From assembly GCA_016783225.1 (NCBI GenBank), contig JADHWZ010000010.1:1-22515 (forward strand): a DNA stretch of 22,515 nucleotides. Direction: 5' to 3'. Position 1 is the first letter of the stretch. Each line of letters opens with the position of its first letter. Source of the DNA: Dehalococcoidia bacterium (lineage in GTDB: Bacteria; Chloroflexota; Dehalococcoidia; GIF9; UBA5620). The notes under the pieces are model-generated. The model had not been told where the DNA came from. It saw only the letters and a program-made list of their open reading frames with translations, and did not search any database. The translations under genes and the position numbers were made by a program. Of this stretch, positions 16,424 to 22,515 are shown in pieces.

Positions 16424-17401
16424 ATGCGTTTGGCACCAACTTCACGATGTCTTCAGCTCATACTTGTCGGATCAGCTCTTCTCTTGGCTGGACCCATTAC
16501 GGCCTGCCGGTCGCCTCTACCAAGTCCACCAGCACCTGTACTACATGGCCAGCCACGTCCCGTTGCCGAAGGCCCCGCCACTCAGGAACTGTCCCCAGTC
16601 GACAAGGTTTCGGCTGGAGGGGAATGGAACACTGTTGAAACCTTTACCGGTGAAGGTAACGACATCACCCCTCTTTTTCGCATATCTGGCACAGAGTGGC
16701 GTGTTACCTGGAGGGTAGATGCTGAATACCCCGAATACGCTGTTCTTGACCTCTTCGTTTATCCCGAAGGCACGCATAATCTGCTTACCAAAAGGATTTC
16801 GCTCGCGGGGGCTAGTACTGGCGCTACTGCCCATATATACGAAGGTGGGCAAGACTACTATATCAAGGTTATCGCTGCCAATCTGGACAGTTGGACTATT
16901 GCAGTGGAAGACTACTCTACCAAAGCATCGTTCTCCCCGGTTCAGATAACTCGTATTCATTACAAAGGTCGTGACTTTTCCAGGAGTCTGGAAGAGGGCT
17001 ACGAGATAGTTGAAGCCGATGAGTACGTCGAAATCAAAAACCAGGGCGATTGCCGACAGGTTATAGGAGGCTGGGTGCTGAAGAACATATCCAAAGGGGC
17101 GCCGTCATTTTCTTTCCCAACTCACATGCCGTGCTCTTGCTCGTGGCACGGCGACTGGGAGACCTGCGTTGAACAGTGTGTTCCCTCATCCCCTTGTGCA
17201 CTGGACCCACATCAGAGCATCCGGATCTATACAGGCGAGGTTAATGATGAATCAGGGGGCTTTTGTTTCTACTATGTTCCCGGCGACATCTGGGATAACG
17301 AAGAACCTGATGCAGCCGCGCTATACAATTCCAGTGGGGAGGAGATAAGCAGAAGAAGCTATGTAATCCCGGCTGAGAACGATCTTCCAGCGGGTGAGTA
17401 G
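16424..17401 (+). CDS. Lipoprotein with one lamin-tail domain (unit 2)
   Basis: A 325-residue paralogue of the lipoprotein at 13261. Signal peptide with lipobox ITAC (C28), Pro-rich stalk (about 30-60), then the same beta-rich domain (about 67-163; EWNTVETFTGEGNDIT, TEWRVTWRVDAE, EGGQDYYIKVIAAN). A single LTD follows at about 172-316 (VQITRIHYKG, DEYVEIKN, GGWVLKNISKG, GDIWDNEEPDAAALYN). The LTD contains a Cys-rich loop (residues 236-258, six Cys) absent from unit 1, suggesting disulfides. ATG 16424 has AGGAG (16413-16417) 6 nt upstream, and the gap from the preceding caspase-like gene is 9 nt, so all four genes look like one transcript. It overlaps or abuts the next caspase-like gene, as in unit 1. 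Confidence 0.84.
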   Translation: MRLAPTSRCLQLILVGSALLLAGPITACRSPLPSPPAPVLHGQPRPVAEGPATQELSPVDKVSAGGEWNTVETFTGEGNDITPLFRISGTEWRVTWRVDAEYPEYAVLDLFVYPEGTHNLLTKRISLAGASTGATAHIYEGGQDYYIKVIAANLDSWTIAVEDYSTKASFSPVQITRIHYKGRDFSRSLEEGYEIVEADEYVEIKNQGDCRQVIGGWVLKNISKGAPSFSFPTHMPCSCSWHGDWETCVEQCVPSSPCALDPHQSIRIYTGEVNDESGGFCFYYVPGDIWDNEEPDAAALYNSSGEEISRRSYVIPAENDLPAGE

Positions 17402-17423
17402 CCGGGCGAATTTGGAGAAGGCA

Positions 17424-18944
17424 ATGCTTGGGAGGATTCTATTTGCTGTCTGCTTGGGCACGCTCGTGGCGGTACTACTGATCCCTATTCAACTGGGCGC
17501 GCCTGTATATGCTGAAGAGACTGAACCAGAGTGCTGGGCCGTTATCATAGGGGTGTCACATTATCCATGTTATGGTTACGAATATTGCGAATGTTGCCGT
17601 GACGAAGGCGGAGGCTTGGTTTGCACTGAGGATTTGTCGTATCCCGTTGGTGACGCATTGGAGTTCTACCGACTATTAGGTTCTATTTGGGGCGAAGACC
17701 ACATTGAGTTACTGCTGGATAGTGAGGCGACCAAGGTAGATATTTACTACGCAATCAAGCGGCTGGCAGACAAGGCAGACGCTGATGATACCGTGCTCAT
17801 TTATTTCTCAGGGCATGGGCAAGAGCCAGCCGAGATAGGCAAAATCCCATGCCGAAATTACTCTGGAAGACCCGGCTCAGGATATTTTTGCCCTTTCGAT
17901 AGCGGAAACTCGCTTTGTTCAAGCCGCTATTATTGTGACCCGGACTATGGCTGTAACTGGCACCTCGACTGTGACTATCAAATATCAGCGGTTGACTTGG
18001 ATCGCTGGCTGGACATGCTGGATTCACAACAAGTCGTTGTTATTCTAGACGCAAGTCACGCTGGCTCCTTCGGCGTGGCGCTTAGCCAACACGACCGAGT
18101 GGTCATGATGGCTTGCCAGCCAGATGAGGAGTGCTCAGAGTGCCCTGAGCTTGGGCATGGTGTGTTCACCTATCATATCTTGCGAGCCCTCACCAACTTC
18201 GATGCTGCTGACACTGACAGCGATTATGAGGTTGCTGCGGAGGAGATATTCAGCTACGCCCTGGCCAATATCACGAACGACAGTCCAACTTGGGAGAACG
18301 AAACCGTACGGGAATGTGATAAACAGCACCCAGTGCTTTCCGACCGTTCTTGGGCGGAAGTTGGCTTGCTTATGAGAGTCGTGTTTCACTCCGACGGGCA
18401 TTTGCCACCTGACAGCACAGTTCTGACATTAGACGGGAAACCATACCGATCAGGCGAGCTACCCGCATCATTCACCTCGGCACCGGGCTCAGTCCATACT
18501 GTGGACGTCCCTCCCAAAGTGGATACTGAAAAGGGAACGAGATTTGTCTTCACTTCATGGAATGATGGCAGCACGGCAGTATCAAGGGCGATTTCACACG
18601 GTGGAGAATACACTGTAGACTACAAAACGCAATACCAGCTGAGCATTGAATCGGCCTATGGGGACCCCAAGGGAGAGGGCTGGTATGATTCGGGCTCAGC
18701 TGCTCACATCTCGGTTATCCCCGCTGAAGGGACAATAGTCAGGATGGTTTTCGCCGGTTGGAGTGGAGATTTCGCTGGTGCTACGGCAACGGCGTCGCTG
18801 ATTATGGATGCTCCGAAGGCGATTAAGGCAGACTGGCGCAGTGACTACTCACGGCTCTACGCACTCGTGGCTGGTATCATGGCGTTAGTGGCAGCCGCTG
18901 TAGTTGGAATAGCACATATGCTCCGCAGGAAGAAATCAGTTTAG
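17424..18944 (+). CDS. Secreted membrane-anchored caspase-like pseudo-enzyme (Cys to Ser)
   Basis: A 506-residue paralogue of the protein at 14759 with the same architecture: signal peptide (1-30, ...PVYA), C14 fold (about 36-280), EF-hand-like loop (263-274, D-x-D-x-D-Y-E-V-A-x-x-E), two InlB/Flg_new-like repeats (about 330-475), a C-terminal TM (about 479-499) and RRKK. The His is kept (H131, YFSGHG), but the Cys motif DSCFAG reads DASHAG: S211, codon AGT at 18054-18056. The frame is otherwise intact, so this is substitution rather than decay. It has about twice as many cysteines in the C14 region as unit 1. ATG 17424 has GGAG (17414-17417) with a 6-nt spacer; a GTG at 17394, overlapping the lipoprotein stop by 8 nt, is an alternative. 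Likely a regulator, inhibitor or binding partner, unless serine supports catalysis. Confidence 0.86.
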   Translation: MLGRILFAVCLGTLVAVLLIPIQLGAPVYAEETEPECWAVIIGVSHYPCYGYEYCECCRDEGGGLVCTEDLSYPVGDALEFYRLLGSIWGEDHIELLLDSEATKVDIYYAIKRLADKADADDTVLIYFSGHGQEPAEIGKIPCRNYSGRPGSGYFCPFDSGNSLCSSRYYCDPDYGCNWHLDCDYQISAVDLDRWLDMLDSQQVVVILDASHAGSFGVALSQHDRVVMMACQPDEECSECPELGHGVFTYHILRALTNFDAADTDSDYEVAAEEIFSYALANITNDSPTWENETVRECDKQHPVLSDRSWAEVGLLMRVVFHSDGHLPPDSTVLTLDGKPYRSGELPASFTSAPGSVHTVDVPPKVDTEKGTRFVFTSWNDGSTAVSRAISHGGEYTVDYKTQYQLSIESAYGDPKGEGWYDSGSAAHISVIPAEGTIVRMVFAGWSGDFAGATATASLIMDAPKAIKADWRSDYSRLYALVAGIMALVAAAVVGIAHMLRRKKSV

Positions 18945-19066
18945 GGGCCTGGGCTAGCCGGAGTCTGAGGGTACCTGCCACCACGGCGAACCACCCCAAG
19001 ACGAGCATCCAGCTACGGCCTCATTAGCATTTCTACCATAATTCTGGGTAAGGGATTGCTGGACTA

Positions 19067-19096
19067 TTGCTTTATTTGAACTTTTGGATGTATAAT
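19067..19096 (+). promoter_or_regulatory. Sigma-70-type promoter of the double zinc-ribbon gene
   Basis: TTGCTT (19067-19072), an 18-bp spacer and a consensus TATAAT (19091-19096). It gives a leader of about 70 nt before ATG 19174, including the AGAGGAGAG ribosome site at 19158-19166. The rest of the gap 18,945-19,173 holds no gene and no clear terminator. Confidence 0.65.
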
Positions 19097-19173
19097 CGAA
19101 GTGAGAAATAGTGTTGCATTAGGAGCAGATAGGCAACGGAGGCCGTAAGAAGAAAAAGAGGAGAGTTAATGCC

Positions 19174-19968
19174 ATGCAGCAAACAGGTAGGTGTCCCAAC
19201 TGCGGTTCGCCAATTGCCCCCGGTCAGCGGTTCTGCGGAGGTTGTGGTGGTCAGTTACCCGCCGGTTGCCCCTACTGTGGGGCAGCCGTTACCCCTGGAT
19301 TCAGATTTTGCCAAAATTGTGGTGGCGCCGTAGGTGGGGGGACGCCGCAGCAACCAGGGGGTATGCAGCAGCAACCAGGAGGCATGCAACAGCAACAACC
19401 AGGCTGGGGTCAGCAACAACCAGGCTGGGGTCAGCAACAACCAGGCTGGGGTCAGCAACAACCGGCCTGGGGTGAGGCGACACCAAGAAGCCGATCGGCT
19501 ATGGCACCGCTTCTAATGCTATTGCTGGTTATCCTCTTGGGTGGCCTGGGCGCTCTTGTCTGGTTTTACTTCGGCGATGAGCTGGCAGGCCTGTTCTCCA
19601 GCAGCAGCACCACCACCCCTACGACTACGGTGCCTTCCGCCAATACAACAACCACAGAACTTGAAATCTCAAATGTCGTTCCGATTTCTACAGCTAACAC
19701 CACTGCCACTATTACCTGGACAACTAACGAGCTAGCTAGCAGCCAGGTTGAGTATGGCACGACGGCCGATCTTGGTTCGTTTGAGCCTTCCACACCGGCG
19801 AATGACCCCACTTCGGGCACTTCCATAGGGATAACCACCCATTCTGTAGACTTGACTGGCCTTACCTATGGGACTACCTATTACTACAAAGCTAAGTCAA
19901 AGGATGCGGCTGGCAACGTAGCGGAATCGGACGTCGACCTTTTTCCTCAAACACCTTCCAGCGAGTAA
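19174..19968 (+). CDS. Double zinc-ribbon membrane protein with FN3-like ectodomain
   Basis: A 264-residue protein in four parts. Residues 1-50 are two zinc ribbons (C7/C10/C21/C24 and C32/C35/C46/C49; GxRFCxxCG signature of DZR domains). Residues 56-100 are a Gln/Pro/Gly/Trp-rich linker with tandem GWGQQQP repeats. Residues about 110-132 are one TM helix. The outer part is a Ser/Thr-rich stalk (142-160) and a fibronectin III / purple-acid-phosphatase-N-like domain (163-258; TITWTTNELASSQVEYGTT, HSVDLTGLTYGTTYYYKAKSKDAAGN). Zinc ribbons would be cytosolic and the FN3 domain outside. ATG 19174 follows a strong ribosome site and promoter. Such DZR-TM proteins are frequent in Chloroflexota; function is not established. 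Confidence 0.83.
   Translation: MQQTGRCPNCGSPIAPGQRFCGGCGGQLPAGCPYCGAAVTPGFRFCQNCGGAVGGGTPQQPGGMQQQPGGMQQQQPGWGQQQPGWGQQQPGWGQQQPAWGEATPRSRSAMAPLLMLLLVILLGGLGALVWFYFGDELAGLFSSSSTTTPTTTVPSANTTTTELEISNVVPISTANTTATITWTTNELASSQVEYGTTADLGSFEPSTPANDPTSGTSIGITTHSVDLTGLTYGTTYYYKAKSKDAAGNVAESDVDLFPQTPSSE
19390..19473 (+). repeat. Four tandem 21-bp repeats (GWGQQQP linker)
   Basis: Four head-to-tail 21-bp units at 19390-19410, 19411-19431, 19432-19452 and 19453-19473. The first three are identical and the fourth differs in two bases (CCGGCCTGG for CCAGGCTGG). Each encodes seven residues, so unit gain or loss keeps the frame. Shorter GGMQQQP-like units precede them. Confidence 0.95.
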
Positions 19969-19976
19969 CAGGTATA

Positions 19977-20060
19977 GAACCCTCATACTGGGCTGAGCCC
20001 GATGGTTCTCCCCTCACACTATCTGGCACAGCAATCTGTGTCTCCCGTTTAGCTCTTTTT
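19977..20060 (+). terminator. Possible termination region after the double zinc-ribbon gene
   Basis: A nested hairpin, GAACC (19977-19981) with GGTTC (20004-20008) enclosing GGGC/GCCC. It is followed by a second hairpin CACAG-CAAT-CTGTG (20027-20040) and a T5 run at 20056-20060. The T run is about 15 nt from the second stem, so this is not a classical intrinsic terminator. Confidence 0.3.
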
Positions 20061-20121
20061 GATTTGGTGTATAACAATCACGGACACATGGCATGACTCT
20101 TCAAGCGGCAAGGCCAGTAAC

Positions 20122-20790
20122 ATGCAACAAACGTTCCCGTGCCGCAAGTGTCGCTCGCAGAATATTATAGCCGAGCCGTCCTGCCTGGCTTGCGGTGAGA
20201 GCTTCAAGTACACTTGCCCCCAGTGCGGCGTTATTGTCGACACTAGATTCAAAGCTCGCTCCAATTGCGGCGCAACCCTGGATTGGCCAATACATGACAA
20301 GGTACAGCCTTCACGCGTGGCCAAGAAGAGCACCTATCAAGAGCAAGACAGGATTGGTGAAGAACAAAGACCAAAACAGAAGAGGGCAAGCCCCGTAGTC
20401 ATCGGTGGGCTCATCGTTATAGCTGTTTCCTTTCTGGCGGGCTTGGCCATGTATATATTCTCCCGGGACGTGCCCTCTGTGCTCCTCCGCCGGGTGCTTC
20501 ACGCCTATCGGGCGGACGATACAGCGGCCGAAGCTGAATACAAGGGCAAGATCCTCAGGGTGACCGGGGTAGTGAGCAGCACTGGCAAGAACATGGTTGG
20601 CACTGCGTTTGTCAAACTGTCCGGCAGTGGCATAGAAGCTTTTAGAGTCCGGTGCATGTTCGACAAGGATTATGAATTTACTGGCACTCCCCTTGTCGAG
20701 CTGGAACGACAAACGATTACAGTGCAGGGCGAATGCGATGGTTTCGTGTCCCCGGATATCACCATGAAAGATTGCGTTTTGGTTCAGTAA
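20122..20790 (+). CDS. Zinc-ribbon membrane protein with OB-fold (tRNA_anti-like) domain
   Basis: A 222-residue protein. N-terminal zinc ribbons hold C7, C10, C21, C24 (complete) and C32, C35, C49; the fourth ligand of the second ribbon is missing (R46, codon CGC, one transition from TGC). A charged linker (55-90) is followed by one TM helix (about 91-113). The outer domain (about 122-222) reads like a tRNA_anti-like OB-fold: Y-KGKILRVTGVVSS, FVKLSG, VRCMF, LERQTITVQGECDGF, ITMKDCVLV. ATG 20122 starts at MQQT, similar to the neighbouring gene's MQQTGRCPNC; an in-frame ATG at 20059 adds 21 unlikely residues. It shares the zinc-ribbon-TM-ectodomain plan with the upstream gene, and the OB-like theme with the lipoprotein at 12309. 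Function unknown. Confidence 0.8.
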   Translation: MQQTFPCRKCRSQNIIAEPSCLACGESFKYTCPQCGVIVDTRFKARSNCGATLDWPIHDKVQPSRVAKKSTYQEQDRIGEEQRPKQKRASPVVIGGLIVIAVSFLAGLAMYIFSRDVPSVLLRRVLHAYRADDTAAEAEYKGKILRVTGVVSSTGKNMVGTAFVKLSGSGIEAFRVRCMFDKDYEFTGTPLVELERQTITVQGECDGFVSPDITMKDCVLVQ

Positions 20791-20944
20791 AGACTGATTT
20801 GAATCACGCAGGCGTTAGCAGACAGGAGGACATCCTACGCCTTAATCGGCTTGGGACAAGTCGGCTACTTGCTTGGCCGCTTCCACGGGATAGCATTGAA
20901 GCACTCGCCAAGAGCTACGTCCGGCGACAGCCTCGGGTGTGATG

Positions 20945-21607
20945 CTATCCCCACTCTACCCCATATCCCCCCAGTGTGAATCCCCCGATGATTGCAATGG
21001 CTACTGCTACAACTGTTAGCAAGAGACTGACACACAATATACCTATTCCCCAATAGGCCCAGACTCTTTGCGTCCGCTTAAACCCCTCGATGCTATCCCA
21101 TTTCCTGCTTTGCCACGCCCATTCACTCCCCTTCACTCCGAGCACTATAGACATGGCGAAGGCAGCAAGAGGAATAGGCAGAAAGACGAGGAACGCTAGC
21201 CAGACTCTATTGCCAATCCCCCATATCCAAGTTAGCAAGAATGCTCCCCAGTTCCACCCACGAACCTCTTGAGGAACCACAGCTGATTTACCTTGACCTG
21301 ACGTGTTTTCCGCTGTTGCGACCTCCGCTTCGGGCTTGGTTGGCTCTGTGTCTGACGGCTTTTCCGCCGTGACATCTGCCCCACGTCTACTTACCTCTAG
21401 AGCTCCGGCGCCCTCAACTGTCCTGGCGTCCGCCGCAGGTTCGCTTTTCCCTGCTCTAGCCTTCTCCAGGAGCATTTTCTCGACGCAAGGATTACAGTGG
21501 ATTTTGCCTTCCAGCTCCACCTTGCACTCAACGCAGACTAACCGTCCACAATGAACGCACGCTCCAACGGCATCGGCTTCTGGATGATAGGCACAAGTGA
21601 CTGCCAT
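20945..21607 (-). CDS. B-box-type zinc finger membrane protein
   Basis: A 220-residue protein read leftwards, convergent with the gene ending at 20790. Residues 5-41 hold eight zinc ligands in B-box-like order (C5, H8, C17, C20, C25, C28, C38, C41; CAYHPEADAVGACVHCGRLVC...). A long polar linker (45-115), rich in Glu, Ala, Lys and Pro, follows. Then come hydrophobic segments at about 119-130, 134-157 and 183-211, with a Trp-rich GWNWGAFLLTWIWGIGNRVW start typical of small multi-spanning membrane domains of bacterial zinc-finger proteins. ATG 21607 has a near-perfect ribosome site 6 nt upstream. The cytosolic zinc finger may bind a partner; exact function unknown. Confidence 0.8.
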   Translation of the reverse strand: MAVTCAYHPEADAVGACVHCGRLVCVECKVELEGKIHCNPCVEKMLLEKARAGKSEPAADARTVEGAGALEVSRRGADVTAEKPSDTEPTKPEAEVATAENTSGQGKSAVVPQEVRGWNWGAFLLTWIWGIGNRVWLAFLVFLPIPLAAFAMSIVLGVKGSEWAWQSRKWDSIEGFKRTQRVWAYWGIGILCVSLLLTVVAVAIAIIGGFTLGGYGVEWG

Positions 21608-21613
21608 TGCTCG

Positions 21614-21621
21614 TCACCTCC
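21614..21621 (-). promoter_or_regulatory. Strong ribosome binding site of the B-box gene
   Basis: Reads GGAGGTGA on the minus strand, 6 nt before ATG 21607. It fixes the start of the B-box protein. No convincing -35/-10 pair was found in the 200 nt upstream. Confidence 0.8.
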
Positions 21622-21803
21622 GTATTTTATCTTCCTACTGCCCTATCTTGGCATCAAAGACCTGGCATATCCGCCTTCGGTAGCAGCATTTGGCATTCCC
21701 TTCCAGCCCCCCGAAAATTTCAACGGCTACACCGTGCATCTCCCTCAACAGAATAGCCTCCTGTCTCCCAAGACCTCTTTTTCTTTACGCTTTCCTTCAT
21801 TCC

Positions 21804-21823
21804 CCTGGCCAGGACAGGCCAGG
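21804..21823 (-). terminator. GC-rich hairpin directly after a minus-strand stop codon
   Basis: CCTGGCC (21804-21810) and GGCCAGG (21817-21823) form a 7-bp stem with a 6-nt loop, 2 nt past the TAG (21826-21828) of the minus-strand gene. There is no T run on either side in that direction, so it may be a rho-aided terminator or an RNA-stability hairpin. Confidence 0.4.
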
Positions 21824-21825
21824 AA

Positions 21826-22515
21826 CTACTTGTTCAACGCTTCTGTCAACTCAGCGTAGCTTCTCATACCAGCCGCCTCGTCCAGAAAATGCCTGAGCGA
21901 AGGGCTTTCGGCCCTAAGTTGTTTCAGATCTTCGTAGATCGGGCTGACTGAGGCTGGATCTTGCCCATAGATGCCGTGGAATGCAAAATAGGCCTGGTTC
22001 AGCTTCCTGATATGATAGCCGTGTGCCACGAACTCCTTTCTTCTCTCCTCCATGTAGCGCTCGGCCTCCTCAATCTTGCCGTCAGAAAGATACAAATCCA
22101 CAGTCTTACGAGTCTGTCTCATCTCGGCGTCAAAATCAAACCCCGGAGAATTCCCGTCTGTTTCCACCTCTTCCTGCTCACTGTAATACCTTGCATAGAC
22201 CTCAGAGCCAATCTCTTCGCTGACCATTCCCGCTAGGGTTTCATTCAAAGTTACCACGTCGGGGTTTCGTCTGATGCCTACTGAGTCAAGTAGGTACAGA
22301 AAGCCCAGCGGTCTGAAGACAAGGTGCTGGTGAAGCCACTCCTCAACCGCCGTATTGATGGTGTAAATGAGAGTGGCATCGTCGCTGACTATTGGTGGAT
22401 AGGTAGCTCCAAAACCTCCAAGCTCAACAACAAGGGACGACAGGCCTAGCTCATCAATCTGGGACTCAAGTCTCTCCATCTCCTCCACATCAAGCTCCTG
22501 GCGCAGCATCCGTCT
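21826..22515 (-). CDS. C-terminal part of an uncharacterised protein with a degenerate metallopeptidase-like motif
   Basis: The frame is open to the right edge (two more codons, Arg-Arg, precede the ATG at 22509), so the gene probably continues beyond the window. The visible 227-229 residues are soluble and helical: an acidic start (DVEEMERLESQIDEL), then GGFGATYPPI, an INTAVEEWLHQHLVFRPLG helix (residues 51-69), VTLNETLAGMVSEEIGSEVYARYY (87-109), and a charged C-terminal helix ending SLRHFLDEAAGMRSYAELTEALNK. EEWLHQH followed by NETxA...EEIG resembles the HExxH-plus-downstream-Glu layout of gluzincin peptidases with the first His replaced by Glu. Family not identified with confidence; related hypothetical proteins exist in Chloroflexota as far as I recall. 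Confidence 0.65.
   Translation of the reverse strand, partial: RRMLRQELDVEEMERLESQIDELGLSSLVVELGGFGATYPPIVSDDATLIYTINTAVEEWLHQHLVFRPLGFLYLLDSVGIRRNPDVVTLNETLAGMVSEEIGSEVYARYYSEQEEVETDGNSPGFDFDAEMRQTRKTVDLYLSDGKIEEAERYMEERRKEFVAHGYHIRKLNQAYFAFHGIYGQDPASVSPIYEDLKQLRAESPSLRHFLDEAAGMRSYAELTEALNK

Noticed and set aside
17394..18944. Reading the second caspase-like gene as a decaying pseudogene
   Set aside because: The frame is intact with signal peptide, TM anchor, EF-hand-like loop and repeats all preserved; only the nucleophile is changed, which fits selection for a non-catalytic role better than decay.
1..22515. CRISPR array, tRNA/rRNA genes, transposase, integrase or attachment sites
   Set aside because: No spaced direct repeats, cloverleaf sequences, rRNA signatures or transposase motifs were seen by eye.

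Overview
The window has two very different halves. Bases 1 to about 11,690 are one end of the bacterial ribosomal super-operon in canonical spc-alpha-rplM/rpsI order. Bases 12,300 to 22,515 are an accessory region of secreted and membrane proteins. The compact operon, the zinc-binding (C+) forms of L24, S14, S4 and L36, the zinc-type adenylate kinase, and the flanking Zn-ribbon/TM proteins and lipoproteins suggest Chloroflexota, probably a Dehalococcoidia-like sediment lineage. That assignment is an inference from gene style; no 16S gene is present.

Region 1 (1-11,688, + strand): tail of rpsQ, then rplN-rplX-rplE-rpsN(Z)-rpsH-rplF-rplR-rpsE-rpmD-rplO-secY-adk-map-infA, a near-consensus internal promoter (TTGACA-17-TATTAT), then rpmJ-rpsM-rpsK-rpsD-rpoA-rplQ-truA-rplM-rpsI. 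Genes are tightly packed, with several overlaps (adk/map, truA/rplM and rplM/rpsI by 4 nt; rpoA/rplQ by 35 nt). Several starts are GTG, and rpoA starts with TTG. Together they make ribosomal proteins, the RNA polymerase alpha subunit, the Sec channel, the N-terminal Met-removing enzyme, IF-1 and a tRNA pseudouridine synthase.

Region 2 (11,689-12,308): about 620 bases with no convincing gene. It holds what looks like a decayed intergenic repeat and a promoter very close to the next start codon.

Region 3 (12,309-18,944, + strand): a surface-protein locus. A PKD + OB-fold-like lipoprotein comes first. It is followed by a four-gene block that is a tandem duplication of a two-gene unit: a lipoprotein with lamin-tail domains (LTD), then a secreted, C-terminally membrane-anchored caspase-like (C14) protein. 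The first caspase-like protein keeps the His/Cys dyad (SGHG, DSCFAG). The second keeps the His, but its Cys codon has become Ser (DASHAG), making it a probable pseudo-enzyme. Both carry an EF-hand-like loop and C-terminal InlB/Flg_new-like beta repeats. This paired active/pseudo caspase plus LTD-lipoprotein operon is the best candidate here for an undescribed system.

Region 4 (18,945-22,515): three small membrane proteins, each with an N-terminal zinc module. They are a double zinc ribbon-TM-FN3-like protein, a zinc ribbon-TM-OB-like protein and, on the opposite strand, a B-box-like zinc finger with membrane segments. Last is the C-terminal part of a minus-strand protein with a degenerate metallopeptidase-like motif, running off the window end.
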